Below, one piece after another: positions 51,385 to 60,919 of a DNA stretch of 64,000 nt. Origin of the DNA: an uncultured Stenotrophomonas sp. (GTDB lineage: Bacteria; Pseudomonadota; Gammaproteobacteria; Xanthomonadales; Xanthomonadaceae); the NCBI GenBank assembly GCA_913775725.1, contig CAJYNG010000002.1, positions 1 to 64,000 of the forward strand, given 5' to 3'. Within the stretch, counting starts at the first letter, position 1. Each line of letters starts with the position of its first letter. A program made the translations under genes and the position numbers. Below the pieces are notes generated by a model, which worked only from the letters and a program-made list of their open reading frames with translations, ran no database searches and was not told where the DNA came from.

Positions 51385-52920
51385 TTACTGGCCGGCCTTC
51401 ACCGCCACGAACGCGCTGTTGCCATTGCCGGTACGCACCAGCAGCATCACCACGTCGTCCTTCTTGTAACCGGACAGCGCGCGGTTCAGGCCATCCACAC
51501 TACCGACCGGAGTGCGGCCGACCTGCAGGATCACCATGCCCGGAGACAGGCCGGCATCACGCGCCGCCTGGCCCTTGACCCCAGTGATGCGCACGCCCTC
51601 GTTGCCATCCAGGCCGAACTGCTTGCGCTGCGGTGCGGTCAGGTCGCTGACGTCCAGGCCCAGCAGGGCATTGGCGCCGGCCTGCGGCGCCGCATCGGGC
51701 TTGGCCGTAGCCGCCGCGCGGGCATTGCCCTGCCCGTCTTCGCTCAATGCGGTCAGCGTGGCGCTGAGGTCACGCGGCTTGCCGTCGCGGATCACACCCA
51801 GGGTGACCCGGCTGCCCGGCGCCATCGCGCCGATCAGCGGCGGCAGGTCGGACCAGCTGTTGACCGGGCTGCCATTGACCGAGCGCACCACGTCGCCGAT
51901 CTGCACGCCGGCCTTCTCGGCCGCACTGCCGGGCACGATCTGGTTGACCAGCGCGCCACGGCTGTCCGGCAGCCCCAGGCCCTGTGCCTTCAGCGAATCG
52001 ATCGGTTCAACCACCGCGCCGAGCTGGCCACGGGTGACCTTGCCGCTCTTCTTGATCTGCTCGACCGCGCTCATCGCCAGATCGATCGGGATCGCGAAGC
52101 TGATGCCCATGTAGCCGCCAGAGGCGGAGAAGATCTGCGAGTTGATGCCGACCACTTCGCCACGGGTGTTCAGCAGCGGGCCGCCGGAGTTGCCCTGGTT
52201 GATCGCCACGTCAGTCTGGATGAACGGCACATAGCGCTGGTCCGCACCGCCGGTGCTGCGGCCCAGTGCGCTGACGATGCCGGCGGTGACCGAATGATCG
52301 AGACCGAACGGCGAGCCGATCGCGACGACCCACTGGCCGGGCTTCAGCGTGTTGGAATCACCCACGCGCACGGTCGGCAGGTTCTTGCCTTCGATCTTCA
52401 GCAGGGCCACGTCGTATTGCTGGTCGCTGCCCACCACCTTGGCCTTGAACTCGCGGCTGTCGCCCAGCTTGACCTTCACCTCGCTGGCATCGGCCACCAC
52501 GTGGTAGTTGGTCAGCACATAGCCGTCGGGCGAGATGATGAAGCCCGACCCCATGCCACGCCCCTTGATGCTGGGACCGCCATCCTGCCCACCCGGCCCC
52601 TGCCCCGGCATCGGGAAGTCAGGGCCGAAGAAGCGGCGGAAGAACTCCGGCATGTCGTCGTCGCCGCCCATCGGGCCCCGCGAGGCCTGGCGGTTGTCGC
52701 GGACGATGGTGGTGTCGACGTTGACCACGCCAGGCCCGACCTGTTCGACCAGATGGGTGAAGTCGGGCAGCCCACTGACCAGCGGCTGGGCCGGCGCCCG
52801 CGGCGCGGCGGCCGGCGCGGCCTGGGTCTGGGCGGCCGGAGCCGGGGCCTGCGCGCAGGCCATCAGCGGCAGGGTCAGGGCCAGCAGGCCCATGGCCTGC
52901 GTGCGGAGTCGGGGAGTCAT
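51385..52920 (-). CDS. mucD: MucD/DegQ-type periplasmic serine endoprotease
   Basis: This 511-residue HtrA-family protease handles misfolded envelope proteins. The signal segment ends LMACAQ, which could be a lipobox or an ordinary cleavage site. The triad is His in NYHVVAD, Asp in QYDVALLKI and Ser in NQGNSGGPL. Two PDZ domains follow (about 300-390 and 415-505). The Gln/Ala/Pro stretch after the signal is a linker. It is transcribed after rpoE and rseA, as in Pseudomonas and Xanthomonas. Confidence 0.95.
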   Translation of the reverse strand: MTPRLRTQAMGLLALTLPLMACAQAPAPAAQTQAAPAAAPRAPAQPLVSGLPDFTHLVEQVGPGVVNVDTTIVRDNRQASRGPMGGDDDMPEFFRRFFGPDFPMPGQGPGGQDGGPSIKGRGMGSGFIISPDGYVLTNYHVVADASEVKVKLGDSREFKAKVVGSDQQYDVALLKIEGKNLPTVRVGDSNTLKPGQWVVAIGSPFGLDHSVTAGIVSALGRSTGGADQRYVPFIQTDVAINQGNSGGPLLNTRGEVVGINSQIFSASGGYMGISFAIPIDLAMSAVEQIKKSGKVTRGQLGAVVEPIDSLKAQGLGLPDSRGALVNQIVPGSAAEKAGVQIGDVVRSVNGSPVNSWSDLPPLIGAMAPGSRVTLGVIRDGKPRDLSATLTALSEDGQGNARAAATAKPDAAPQAGANALLGLDVSDLTAPQRKQFGLDGNEGVRITGVKGQAARDAGLSPGMVILQVGRTPVGSVDGLNRALSGYKKDDVVMLLVRTGNGNSAFVAVKAGQ

Positions 52921-52994
52921 CGGACGGCAACCTCCGGATCGGATGGGAAGAGGAATACGGGCCCCGCCGACGGCGGGGCGTGAAAGCGCCCGGC

Positions 52995-53876
52995 TCAGTC
53001 GCGCGGGCGCGGCGGCACCGGCAGGTCATCCTGCAGGCGCGGCTCGAACGGGTAGAACGCGGCGCCCCCGGCATGGGCCGGGAAGCTGGCATTGAGCGCG
53101 CCGCCGGCAGCGGGCGCCAGGCTGGAACGCGGCCACGGTCGCGCCTGCAGGCTACCGACCTCACCGAACGGCAGGTTGCGGCTGGCATTGGCCGGCACGA
53201 CCGGGGTCAACGGCGCCTGCGCGGAGGCCACGGCCCGCTGCGGCACATCGTCACGCTGGGCGGCGCGCGCGGCCTGCTGGCTGCGGGTCGCACTGGCACG
53301 GCGGGTGTCCTGGCGGCGGCCTGCAGCGGCCATTGCCACCGCCGGCGCCGCTGCCACCGCCATTGCCGCGGTATCCACCGATGCTTCGGTGACCGTCGCC
53401 GGGGTGGCTGGTGCCGGCGCCAGTTCGGCCTGGCTGGCGATCACCTGCGGTGCCAACGGCTCGCCTGGCGTGGCTTCCTGCAGCTTCTCGCCGCCCATGA
53501 ACAAGGCCACGGCCGCCACCGAGGCGGCCAGTGCGGCACCACCGCCCCACGCTCGCCAGCCCGTACGACGTACCTGGCGGCGCGGCTCGGCCTGTGGTGC
53601 GGGTTCGGCCGCGATGGCGGCGGCCACGGCAGCACTGAATCCGGCCGGTGCCAACGCCGACGCCTGCCCGCGCATCACATCGCCCAGCAGCTGCCAACGT
53701 TCCTGGCAACCTGCCAGCTCGGGATCGTGTTCCATGCGACGCAGCAGGAAGCGTGCCTCATCGGCACCCAGCTCGCCATCGACCAGGGCCGACAGCTGTT
53801 CGCGGTGGCGTTGGTCCAGGCGCTGCCCGGCGGGCGAGTGATGGCTCTGTGATTCGTTGAACGGATTACTGGTCAT
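52995..53876 (-). CDS. rseA: RseA/MucA-type anti-sigma-E factor
   Basis: This 293-residue protein has a cytoplasmic RseA N-terminal domain (RHREQLSALVDGELGADEAR, then CQERWQLLGDVMRGQ), one membrane helix (about 108-127, WGGGAALAASVAAVALFMGG) and a long Ala/Pro-rich periplasmic part. It holds sigma-E inactive until proteolysis. Its ATG overlaps the rpoE stop by four bases. Confidence 0.93.
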   Translation of the reverse strand: MTSNPFNESQSHHSPAGQRLDQRHREQLSALVDGELGADEARFLLRRMEHDPELAGCQERWQLLGDVMRGQASALAPAGFSAAVAAAIAAEPAPQAEPRRQVRRTGWRAWGGGAALAASVAAVALFMGGEKLQEATPGEPLAPQVIASQAELAPAPATPATVTEASVDTAAMAVAAAPAVAMAAAGRRQDTRRASATRSQQAARAAQRDDVPQRAVASAQAPLTPVVPANASRNLPFGEVGSLQARPWPRSSLAPAAGGALNASFPAHAGGAAFYPFEPRLQDDLPVPPRPRD

Positions 53877-54493
53877 ACGCGGCTCTTCTCACGGGTGGCG
53901 CTGCCGATGTCCAACAGCGGCCGGAGTTCGGTGTCGATCGCCTCGCGCGCCCGGAAGATCCGTGAACGCACGGTGCCGATCGGGCACCCCATTTTCTGCG
54001 CGATATCCTCGTAACTCAGGCCTTCCACCTCGCGCAGGGTGATCGCCAACCGGAGCTCTTCCGGCAGCGCGTTGACGGCCTTCATCACCGTCTGTTCCAG
54101 TTCCTGGCGCATCAACTCGCGTTCGGGCGTGTCGGTGTCGCGCAGGCGCGTCCCGCTGTCGAACTGTTCGGCATCACCGATGTCGATGTCATCGGTCGGC
54201 GGTCGGCGATTGTGTGAAGCCAGGTAGTTTTTGGCGGTATTCACGGCGATTCGATGCAACCAGGTTGAGAACTGGGCATCGCCACGGAAACTTCCGATCG
54301 CGCGGTAGGCACGGATGAAAGTGTCCTGGGCGACGTCCTGACATTCGCTCCAGTCGGCGATGTAGCGACCGACAAGGGCCACCACGCGATGCTGGTACTT
54401 GCGCACCAGGACATCGAACGCGGCGCTCTCGCCGTGCTGCACGCGCCGGACCAGTTCCAGATCCAGCTCCTGAGGTGTATCAACATCGGCCAT
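53873..54493 (-). CDS. rpoE: RNA polymerase sigma-E factor
   Basis: This 206-residue ECF sigma factor has region 2 FDVLVRKYQHRVVALVGRYI with SECQDVAQDTFIRAYRAIGS. Region 4 is LPEELRLAITLREVEGLSYE, then DIAQKMGCPIGTVRSRIFRA. The start at 54493 (MADVDTPQELD) is that of the family. A matching sigma-E promoter lies 41-67 bases upstream, so it probably activates itself. Cotranscribed with rseA and mucD. Confidence 0.97.
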   Translation of the reverse strand: MADVDTPQELDLELVRRVQHGESAAFDVLVRKYQHRVVALVGRYIADWSECQDVAQDTFIRAYRAIGSFRGDAQFSTWLHRIAVNTAKNYLASHNRRPPTDDIDIGDAEQFDSGTRLRDTDTPERELMRQELEQTVMKAVNALPEELRLAITLREVEGLSYEDIAQKMGCPIGTVRSRIFRAREAIDTELRPLLDIGSATREKSRV

Positions 54494-54533
54494 GAGGGGC
54501 CGCACTCCTGTCAGCCCAACCGACGTCGGGCAA

Positions 54534-54560
54534 TGAGACTGCCAATCCCGGGAAAAGTTC
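54534..54560 (-). promoter_or_regulatory. Sigma-E-type promoter of rpoE
   Basis: On the minus strand GAACTT (54560-54555) is followed after exactly 16 bases by TCTCA (54538-54534). The sigma-E consensus is GGAACTT with 16-17 bases to TCTGA/TCAAA-like -10 sequences. The predicted start lies about 35 bases before the rpoE ATG. Confidence 0.75.
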
Positions 54561-54728
54561 AGTCGCCGATCACCTGGCGCCGCACCAGCTTTTAACCACC
54601 GTTCCGTTAGCGTTCCGGTCCACGGCCATGGATCCGGGGTCGCCACTCCCCTGCTATTGGGATTTGACGCGGGGGAAACAACCTCTGGATCATAGCTGCT
54701 TCTCCATACACAACCGGATGGAACGTCC

Positions 54729-56792
54729 ATGCTCTCAGGCTTCGATGGTCTCCGCTTCAGTCACTGGCACCCCGAGATCCGCGACGACGGCGTGGTGGTT
54801 CTCTCCCTGGATCGTCAGGACAGCAGCGTCAACGCCATGTCGCAGGAGGTGCTGCTGGAACTGGGCGACCTGCTCGAGCGCATTGCACTGGACCCGCCCA
54901 AGGGCGTGGTGGTCCAGTCGCTGAAGAAGGCCGGCTTCATTGCCGGTGCGGACCTGAAGGAGTTCCAGGAGTTCGACCGCCGCGGCACCGTCAACGACGC
55001 CATCCGTCGTGGCCAGGCCACTTACCAGAAGCTGGCCGAGCTGCCCTGCCCGACCGTGGCGGCCATCCACGGCCACTGCCTGGGCGGCGGCACCGAGCTG
55101 GCGCTGGCCTGCCGCTACCGCGTGGCCTCCAATGACAGCAGCACCCGCATCGGCCTGCCCGAGACCCAGCTGGGCATCTTCCCGGGCTGGGGCGGCAGCG
55201 CGCGACTGCCGCAGCTGGTGGGCGCACCGGCGGCGATGGACATGATGCTGACTGGCCGCACCCTGTCGGCCTCGGCCGCGCGCGGCATCGGTCTGGTCGA
55301 CAAGGTGGTGGCACCGGCGGTGGTGCTCGACACCGCCGTCGCGCTGGCCCTGTCCGGCACCACCCGCCCGTTCAAGCAGCGCGCGACGGCATGGGCCACC
55401 AACACCTGGCTGGCACGCACCCTGCTGGCGCCGCAGATGGTCAAGCAGGTCGCACGCAAGGCCAAGAAGGACCAGTACCCGGCGCCGTATGCGCTGATCA
55501 GCACCTGGCAGCGCAGCGGCGGCAAGCCGATCCAGGCACGCCTGGATGCCGAGCGGCGTGCCGTGGTGAAGCTGGCCAGCACCCCGACCGCGCGCAACCT
55601 GATCCGCATCTTCTTCCTTACCGAGCGCCTGAAGGGCCTCGGTGGGGGTGATTCCGGCATCCGCCACGTGCACGTGGTCGGCGCCGGCGTGATGGGCGGC
55701 GACATCGCCGCGTGGGCGGCCTACAAGGGCTTCGAAGTGACCCTGCAGGACCGTGAGCAGCGCTTCATCGACCCGGCCATGGAACGCGCGCAGGCGCTGT
55801 TCGCCAAGAAGGTGCGTGACGAGAGCAAGCGCCCTGCCGTGGCCGCGCGCCTGCGTGCCGATCTGGAAGGCAACGGCGTGGCCGAGGCCGACCTGGTGAT
55901 CGAAGCGATCATCGAGAACCCGGAAGCCAAGCGTGCGCTGTACCAGACGCTGGAACCGAAGATGAAGCAGGACGCGCTGCTGACCACCAATACTTCGTCG
56001 ATTCCGCTGGTGGAACTGCGCGACCACATCCAGCGCCCGGCGCAGTTCGCTGGCCTGCACTATTTCAACCCGGTTGCGCAGATGCCGCTGGTGGAGATCA
56101 TCCATCACGACGGCATGGCGCCGGAGACCGAGCGTCGCCTGGCCGCGTTCTGCAAGGCGCTGGGCAAGTTCCCGGTGCCGGTGGCCGGCAGCCCGGGCTT
56201 CCTGGTCAACCGCGTGCTGTTCCCGTACATGCTGGAAGCCGCCACCGCGTATGCCGAGGGCATTCCGGGCCCGGTGATCGACAGGGCCGCAGTGAAATTC
56301 GGCATGCCGATGGGCCCGATCGAACTGATCGACACCGTGGGCCTGGACGTGGCCGCCGGCGTCGGCCGCGAACTGGCGCCGTTCCTGGGCCTGCAGATTC
56401 CGGCCGCGCTGCAGACGGTGGAACCGGACAAGCGTGGCAAGAAGGATGGCCAGGGCATCTACACTTGGGAGAACGGCAAGCCGAAGAAGCCGGACGTGGC
56501 CAGCGATTACCAGGCCCCGGCCGATCTGGAGGACCGCCTGATCCTGCCGCTGTTGAACGAGGCGGTTGCCTGCCTGCACGAAGGCGTGGTGGCCGACGCG
56601 GACCTGCTGGATGCCGGCGTGATCTTCGGCACCGGCTTCGCCCCGTTCCGTGGCGGCCCGATCCAGCACATCCGTGCGGTGGGTGCCGACGCGATCGTCG
56701 AGCGCCTGAAGGCGCTGCAGCAACGCCACGGCGACCGCTTCGCCCCGCGCCCGGGCTGGGACAACCCCGCCCTGCGCGAACCGGTGGTGTAA
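54729..56792 (+). CDS. Multifunctional beta-oxidation enzyme (enoyl-CoA hydratase/3-hydroxyacyl-CoA dehydrogenase)
   Basis: This 687-residue FadB/FadJ-type protein has an N-terminal hydratase/isomerase domain (HGHCLGGGTELALACRYRVA, then GLPETQLGIFPGWGGSARLP). The NAD-binding dehydrogenase domain has GAGVMGGDIAAWAAYKGFEV near 320, and the C-terminal dehydrogenase repeat begins about 500 (GSPGFLVNRVLFPYMLEA). It converts enoyl-CoA to ketoacyl-CoA. No thiolase partner lies next to it; the thiolase at 27 kb is of the biosynthetic type. It is divergent from rpoE by 235 bases. Confidence 0.93.
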   Translation: MLSGFDGLRFSHWHPEIRDDGVVVLSLDRQDSSVNAMSQEVLLELGDLLERIALDPPKGVVVQSLKKAGFIAGADLKEFQEFDRRGTVNDAIRRGQATYQKLAELPCPTVAAIHGHCLGGGTELALACRYRVASNDSSTRIGLPETQLGIFPGWGGSARLPQLVGAPAAMDMMLTGRTLSASAARGIGLVDKVVAPAVVLDTAVALALSGTTRPFKQRATAWATNTWLARTLLAPQMVKQVARKAKKDQYPAPYALISTWQRSGGKPIQARLDAERRAVVKLASTPTARNLIRIFFLTERLKGLGGGDSGIRHVHVVGAGVMGGDIAAWAAYKGFEVTLQDREQRFIDPAMERAQALFAKKVRDESKRPAVAARLRADLEGNGVAEADLVIEAIIENPEAKRALYQTLEPKMKQDALLTTNTSSIPLVELRDHIQRPAQFAGLHYFNPVAQMPLVEIIHHDGMAPETERRLAAFCKALGKFPVPVAGSPGFLVNRVLFPYMLEAATAYAEGIPGPVIDRAAVKFGMPMGPIELIDTVGLDVAAGVGRELAPFLGLQIPAALQTVEPDKRGKKDGQGIYTWENGKPKKPDVASDYQAPADLEDRLILPLLNEAVACLHEGVVADADLLDAGVIFGTGFAPFRGGPIQHIRAVGADAIVERLKALQQRHGDRFAPRPGWDNPALREPVV

Positions 56793-56802
56793 GAGGTTTT
56801 AT

Positions 56803-57020
56803 CGGCCGGGCCCGCGGCCCGGCACCCGCAGAGGCAACGTCAAGTTCCACAGCAGAAGCCAGAGCCAAAGCGGCTCTGGCTTTTCTGTTTGTTGGGCGGG
56901 GCGGTGTGGGCAGGCAGGACACGCCGTAAACCCATCCATGGGGGCTCGATGGCGCCATCCATGGCGCCAACGGTCCTGCCTGCCCACACCGCCCCGCCCC
57001 TGACAGCTTCCCGGTGACGG
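56803..57020 (-). repeat. Composite palindromic repeat, copy E
   Basis: The head hairpin (GGCCGGGCCCGCGGCCCGGC) follows the fadB-like stop by about ten bases. Then come a CAAC linker containing a true terminator, arm 56894-56920 with its perfect 27-base complement 56973-56999, a core on the minus strand (GGCGCCATGGATGGCGCC then GAGCCCCCATGGATGGGTTT) and tail CTGACAGCTTCCCGGTGACG. The arm sequence differs from copies A to D. Confidence 0.88.
56856..56886 (+). terminator. Intrinsic terminator within copy E
   Basis: AAGCCAGAGCC-AAAGC-GGCTCTGGCTT is an 11-base-pair stem followed by TTCTGTTTGTT. It ends the fadB-like transcript 64 bases after the stop. It occupies the linker between head and arm of copy E. 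Confidence 0.85.
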
Positions 57021-57062
57021 CGGGTCAATCGCGATTACGGTGTGACTCACTACGAACTGGTG

Positions 57063-57084
57063 GGTGGCTACCTTGGTCGCCACC
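57063..57084. repeat. SMAG-like palindrome variant
   Basis: GGTGGCTACCTTGGTCGCCACC is a variant of the GTGTCGACCTTGGTCGACAC palindrome. It lies between copies E and F. Confidence 0.6.
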
Positions 57085-57142
57085 AGGAGCGAAGCGACCG
57101 GCGTTTGATTTTGATTTTCTTTTTTCTTCTCCGTGGCTGGAC

Positions 57143-57267
57143 AGCACACGGAAACTGTCAGAGGCCGGGCGGGTGGGTTGCGCAGGACCGTTGGCGCCAT
57201 GGATGGCGCCATCGAGCCCCCATGGATGGGTTTACGGCGTGTCCTGCGCCACCCACCCGCCCGGCCA
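57143..57267 (+). repeat. Composite palindromic repeat, copy F (no head)
   Basis: The tail (CACGGAAACTGTCAGAGG) is followed by arm 57163-57188 and its complement 57241-57266 with one mismatch. The core between them has GGCGCCATGGATGGCGCC then GAGCCCCCATGGATGGGTTT. No head hairpin follows. It is inverted relative to copy E. Copies E and F share the core but not the arms. The rest of the gap to 57406 shows nothing recognisable. Confidence 0.85.
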
Positions 57268-57406
57268 AACACGAGATACGCATTGCGCGTCCAGCCACGA
57301 GGGGCTGCGCCGTTGGCTGGAACAACCTGTTACCCATACGGGGCATGTCCCCGTCACAGCTGCATGCGATGCTGACCACCTGATCCCTGCCAGCGAGAAC
57401 GCCCGC

Positions 57407-58270
<864 letters not shown>

Positions 58271-58348
58271 ACATCGCGTGTTGCACACATCCGAAGGTGT
58301 ATCCCTGCACCCGGCGTTGACGCTACAGTCACCCGCTGATCACTGAAA

Positions 58349-58364
58349 TGTGACATAAATCACA
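58349..58364. promoter_or_regulatory. CRP/Clp operator upstream of aqpZ
   Basis: TGTGA-CATAAA-TCACA matches the CRP consensus TGTGA-N6-TCACA at every position. In Xanthomonadaceae the CRP homologue Clp uses the same site and responds to c-di-GMP. It ends 27 bases before the aqpZ ATG, so it probably overlaps the promoter; binding here may repress. Confidence 0.7.
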
Positions 58365-58391
58365 CTTTCGACCGTCAAAGGAGTGCAACAC

Positions 58392-59111
58392 ATGAGCATG
58401 GGTAAACGCTTGTCCGCCGAGTTCCTCGGCACGTTCTGGCTGGTTCTGGGTGGCTGTGGCAGTGCGGTGCTGGCCGCCAAGTTCGGAGGTGACGGCAATC
58501 CGCTGGGTATCGGTTTCCTCGGCGTGGCGCTGGCCTTCGGCCTGACCGTGGTGACCGGCGCCTATGCGTTCGGCCATATCTCCGGCGCGCACTTCAACCC
58601 GGCGGTCAGTGTCGGCCTGTGGGCCGGTGGTCGTTTCCCGACCAAGGACCTGATCCCGTACATCATCGCCCAGGTCGCCGGCGGCCTGCTGGCCGGCTTC
58701 ATCCTGCTGCAGATCGCCTCCGGCGCCAGTGGCTTCGCCATCGATGGCAGCCAGGCCGGCGCGTTCGCCAGCAATGGCTATGGCGCACTGTCTCCCGGCG
58801 GCTACAGCGTGGCGGCCGCCTTCCTGTGCGAAGTGGTGCTGACCGCGGTGTTCCTGATCGTGATCATGGGTTCCACCCACGGCAAGGCACCGGCCGGTTT
58901 CGCGCCGCTGGCGATCGGCCTGTCGCTGACCCTGATCCACCTGATCAGCATTCCGGTCACCAACACCTCGGTGAACCCGGCCCGCTCCACCGCCGTCGCG
59001 TTCTTCGCCGGCAGCGGTGCGGTCAGCCAGCTGTGGCTGTTCTGGGTCGCCCCCCTTCTGGGCGGCGCGATCGGCGGCATCATCTACAAGTGGATCGGCA
59101 ACGACCGCTGA
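58392..59111 (+). CDS. aqpZ: Aquaporin Z
   Basis: This 239-residue water channel has six membrane helices and two NPA loops (HFNPAVSVG and SVNPARSTA). His and Arg near the loops suggest a water-selective filter. The start at 58392 follows AGGAG by eight bases. A perfect CRP/Clp site lies just upstream. Confidence 0.96.
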   Translation: MSMGKRLSAEFLGTFWLVLGGCGSAVLAAKFGGDGNPLGIGFLGVALAFGLTVVTGAYAFGHISGAHFNPAVSVGLWAGGRFPTKDLIPYIIAQVAGGLLAGFILLQIASGASGFAIDGSQAGAFASNGYGALSPGGYSVAAAFLCEVVLTAVFLIVIMGSTHGKAPAGFAPLAIGLSLTLIHLISIPVTNTSVNPARSTAVAFFAGSGAVSQLWLFWVAPLLGGAIGGIIYKWIGNDR

Positions 59112-59172
59112 GGCCTGTGCGGACCATTGCGGCCGACGCTCGGCCGCAATGGTTACGCCTGTAACCGCAATT

Positions 59173-59188
59173 TGTGCGATCGCTCACG
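59173..59188. promoter_or_regulatory. Possible second CRP/Clp-like site
   Basis: TGTGC-GATCGC-TCACG matches four of five bases in each half-site of the CRP consensus. It lies 120 bases before the small exported protein gene at 59309. GTTGACC, a possible -35, lies at about 59205 with no good -10. Confidence 0.4.
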
Positions 59189-59308
59189 TTCCGTTAAGGT
59201 TGAGTTGACCGTCCGTGCACATGCCGGCCGGGGTGGCATCCGGGGATGGGATGCCAACGCCGCCCGTCCATCCGGCGGCGCCAAACGACACACCACCTTG
59301 GGGGATGC

Positions 59309-59770
59309 ATGAAGTTCGCGCCTGTAGTGTTGTCGAGCCTGCTGTTCGCCGTGGCCCAGGCCGCCGCCGCACAGGCTCCCACCGAATGTCCTTCGCTGCC
59401 GGCCAGCAGCGGCCTGCAATGGCAGCAATTGGTGCAGACGGACTTTCTGATCTGTCGCGCCAGTACCGGAGATGGCCGTGAAGTACTGAGCCTGATGCTC
59501 AGCGCACGTGACCCGTCCATTCCGTTGAACCGCTCGCTGCGCCAGGAAAAGGGCAGCTTCGGCGGTGAATCACTCTACTGGTACCAGCCCGACCTTGGTG
59601 GCCAGCAGCCGCCGGGCTATGCCGAACGCCGGATCAGCGTGGTCAAGCTCGACAAAGGGCGTTACGCGCAGATTTCGCTGTATCCGGACAGCCCGCAGGA
59701 ACTGGGCTCGCTGCAGCAGCTGGCGCAGGGCATGAGCCTGACGCCATCGGCCATGGCTGCCGGGCGCTGA
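59309..59770 (+). CDS. Exported hypothetical protein
   Basis: This 153-residue protein has a signal peptide (residues 1-21, VVLSSLLFAVAQAAA with an AQA-type site). The mature part has two Cys (TECPSLP and FLICRAS), probably paired in the periplasm. The remainder (GGESLYWYQPDLGGQQPPGY) is of no recognised family. GGGGGATGC lies upstream of the ATG at 59309. It is a single gene, convergent with a pirin. Confidence 0.75.
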   Translation: MKFAPVVLSSLLFAVAQAAAAQAPTECPSLPASSGLQWQQLVQTDFLICRASTGDGREVLSLMLSARDPSIPLNRSLRQEKGSFGGESLYWYQPDLGGQQPPGYAERRISVVKLDKGRYAQISLYPDSPQELGSLQQLAQGMSLTPSAMAAGR

Positions 59771-59824
59771 CCATGACGGGGATGCCTGCCTGGCAGCATC
59801 CCCGCAGCGCGAGCCGATCCGACG

Positions 59825-59848
59825 GTAGTGCCGGCCGCTGGCCGGCAC
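59825..59848 (+). repeat. SMAG palindrome
   Basis: GTAGTGCCGGCC-GCT-GGCCGGCA is a GTAG-footed palindrome in the gap between the convergent exported protein and pirin genes. Confidence 0.8.
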
Positions 59849-59852
59849 TCGC

Positions 59853-60704
59853 TCAGAACTTGCCTTCCTGGAAATCGACGAAGGCCTGCATCAGTTCCTG
59901 CCGCGTGTTCATCACAAACGGACCATGCCGCATTACCGGCTCGCGCAGCGGACGGCCGGCCACCAGGATCAACCGCGCGCCTTCGCTGCCGGCCGAGAGG
60001 TGCAGCTGCTCGCCACCGCCCAGCACCGCCAGTTCCTGGCGTGCCACATCACGCGCAGCGTCCTGCTCACCTACCGTCACCGCACCTTCGAACACATAGG
60101 CAAACGCGTTGTGCCCTTCCGGCAGCGCATAGGTCCAGGCGCGATCCGGCGCCAACGTGATGTCCAGGTAGAGCGGATCGGTGGCCGGCTGCACGATCGG
60201 GCCGTGGGTACCGTCCACGCTGCCGGCGATCACCTTCACTTCCACGCCAGGTTCCGGCTGCACTACAGGGATGCGCTCCGGCGCGAACTCCTGGTACTTC
60301 GGATCGGTCATCTTCTCCTTCGCCGGCAGGTTCACCCACAGCTGGAAACCGCGCATCTGCCCGCTTTCCTGTTCGGGCATCTCCGAATGCACCAGGCCAC
60401 GGCCAGCGGTCATCCACTGCACGCTGCCCGGGGTCAGCAGGCCTTCGTTGCCATGGTTGTCGCGATGCCGCATGCGGCCGTCGAGCATGTAGGTGACGGT
60501 CTCGAAACCACGGTGCGGGTGCTCGGGGAAGCCTGCGATGTAGTCTTCGGCACGGTCGGTACCGAACTCATCAAGCAGCAGGAACGGATCCAGGTCCGGC
60601 AGCGTCGGGCCGCCGATGACGCGGGTCAGGCGCACGCCGGCACCGTCGGAGGTGGGCATGCCACGGATGGTGCGCAGTACGCGGACCGGTTCGGGAAAGC
60701 TCAT
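59853..60704 (-). CDS. Pirin family protein (YhhW-like)
   Basis: This 283-residue cupin protein has metal ligands in EHPHRGFETVTYMLDG, HRDN and GLVHSEMPE. The longer C-terminal half (AFAYVFEGAVTVGEQDAARD) has the second cupin. It is closer to YhhW-type pirins, some of which are quercetin dioxygenases, than the pirin at 57407. AGGAG lies six bases before the start at 60704. It is divergent from cstA. Confidence 0.92.
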   Translation of the reverse strand: MSFPEPVRVLRTIRGMPTSDGAGVRLTRVIGGPTLPDLDPFLLLDEFGTDRAEDYIAGFPEHPHRGFETVTYMLDGRMRHRDNHGNEGLLTPGSVQWMTAGRGLVHSEMPEQESGQMRGFQLWVNLPAKEKMTDPKYQEFAPERIPVVQPEPGVEVKVIAGSVDGTHGPIVQPATDPLYLDITLAPDRAWTYALPEGHNAFAYVFEGAVTVGEQDAARDVARQELAVLGGGEQLHLSAGSEGARLILVAGRPLREPVMRHGPFVMNTRQELMQAFVDFQEGKF

Positions 60705-60919
60705 GGCGACTCCTGTTGGATGGATGCCACTGAAGATGGACGCCACACGGCCGTAGGCCAATGGATGGCTCCGCAACCGATTGTTCCATCCCTGATGTTC
60801 GCTGCACGTCAGCGCGCCCTGCGTACGACCAAAGTACTACCGCAGATTCGTCCTGTGCCAATTGACCCTGTCGAGGGCACGCGGGACTCTTTGTCTGTCT
60901 TTCCGGGAGAGAGCACCTC

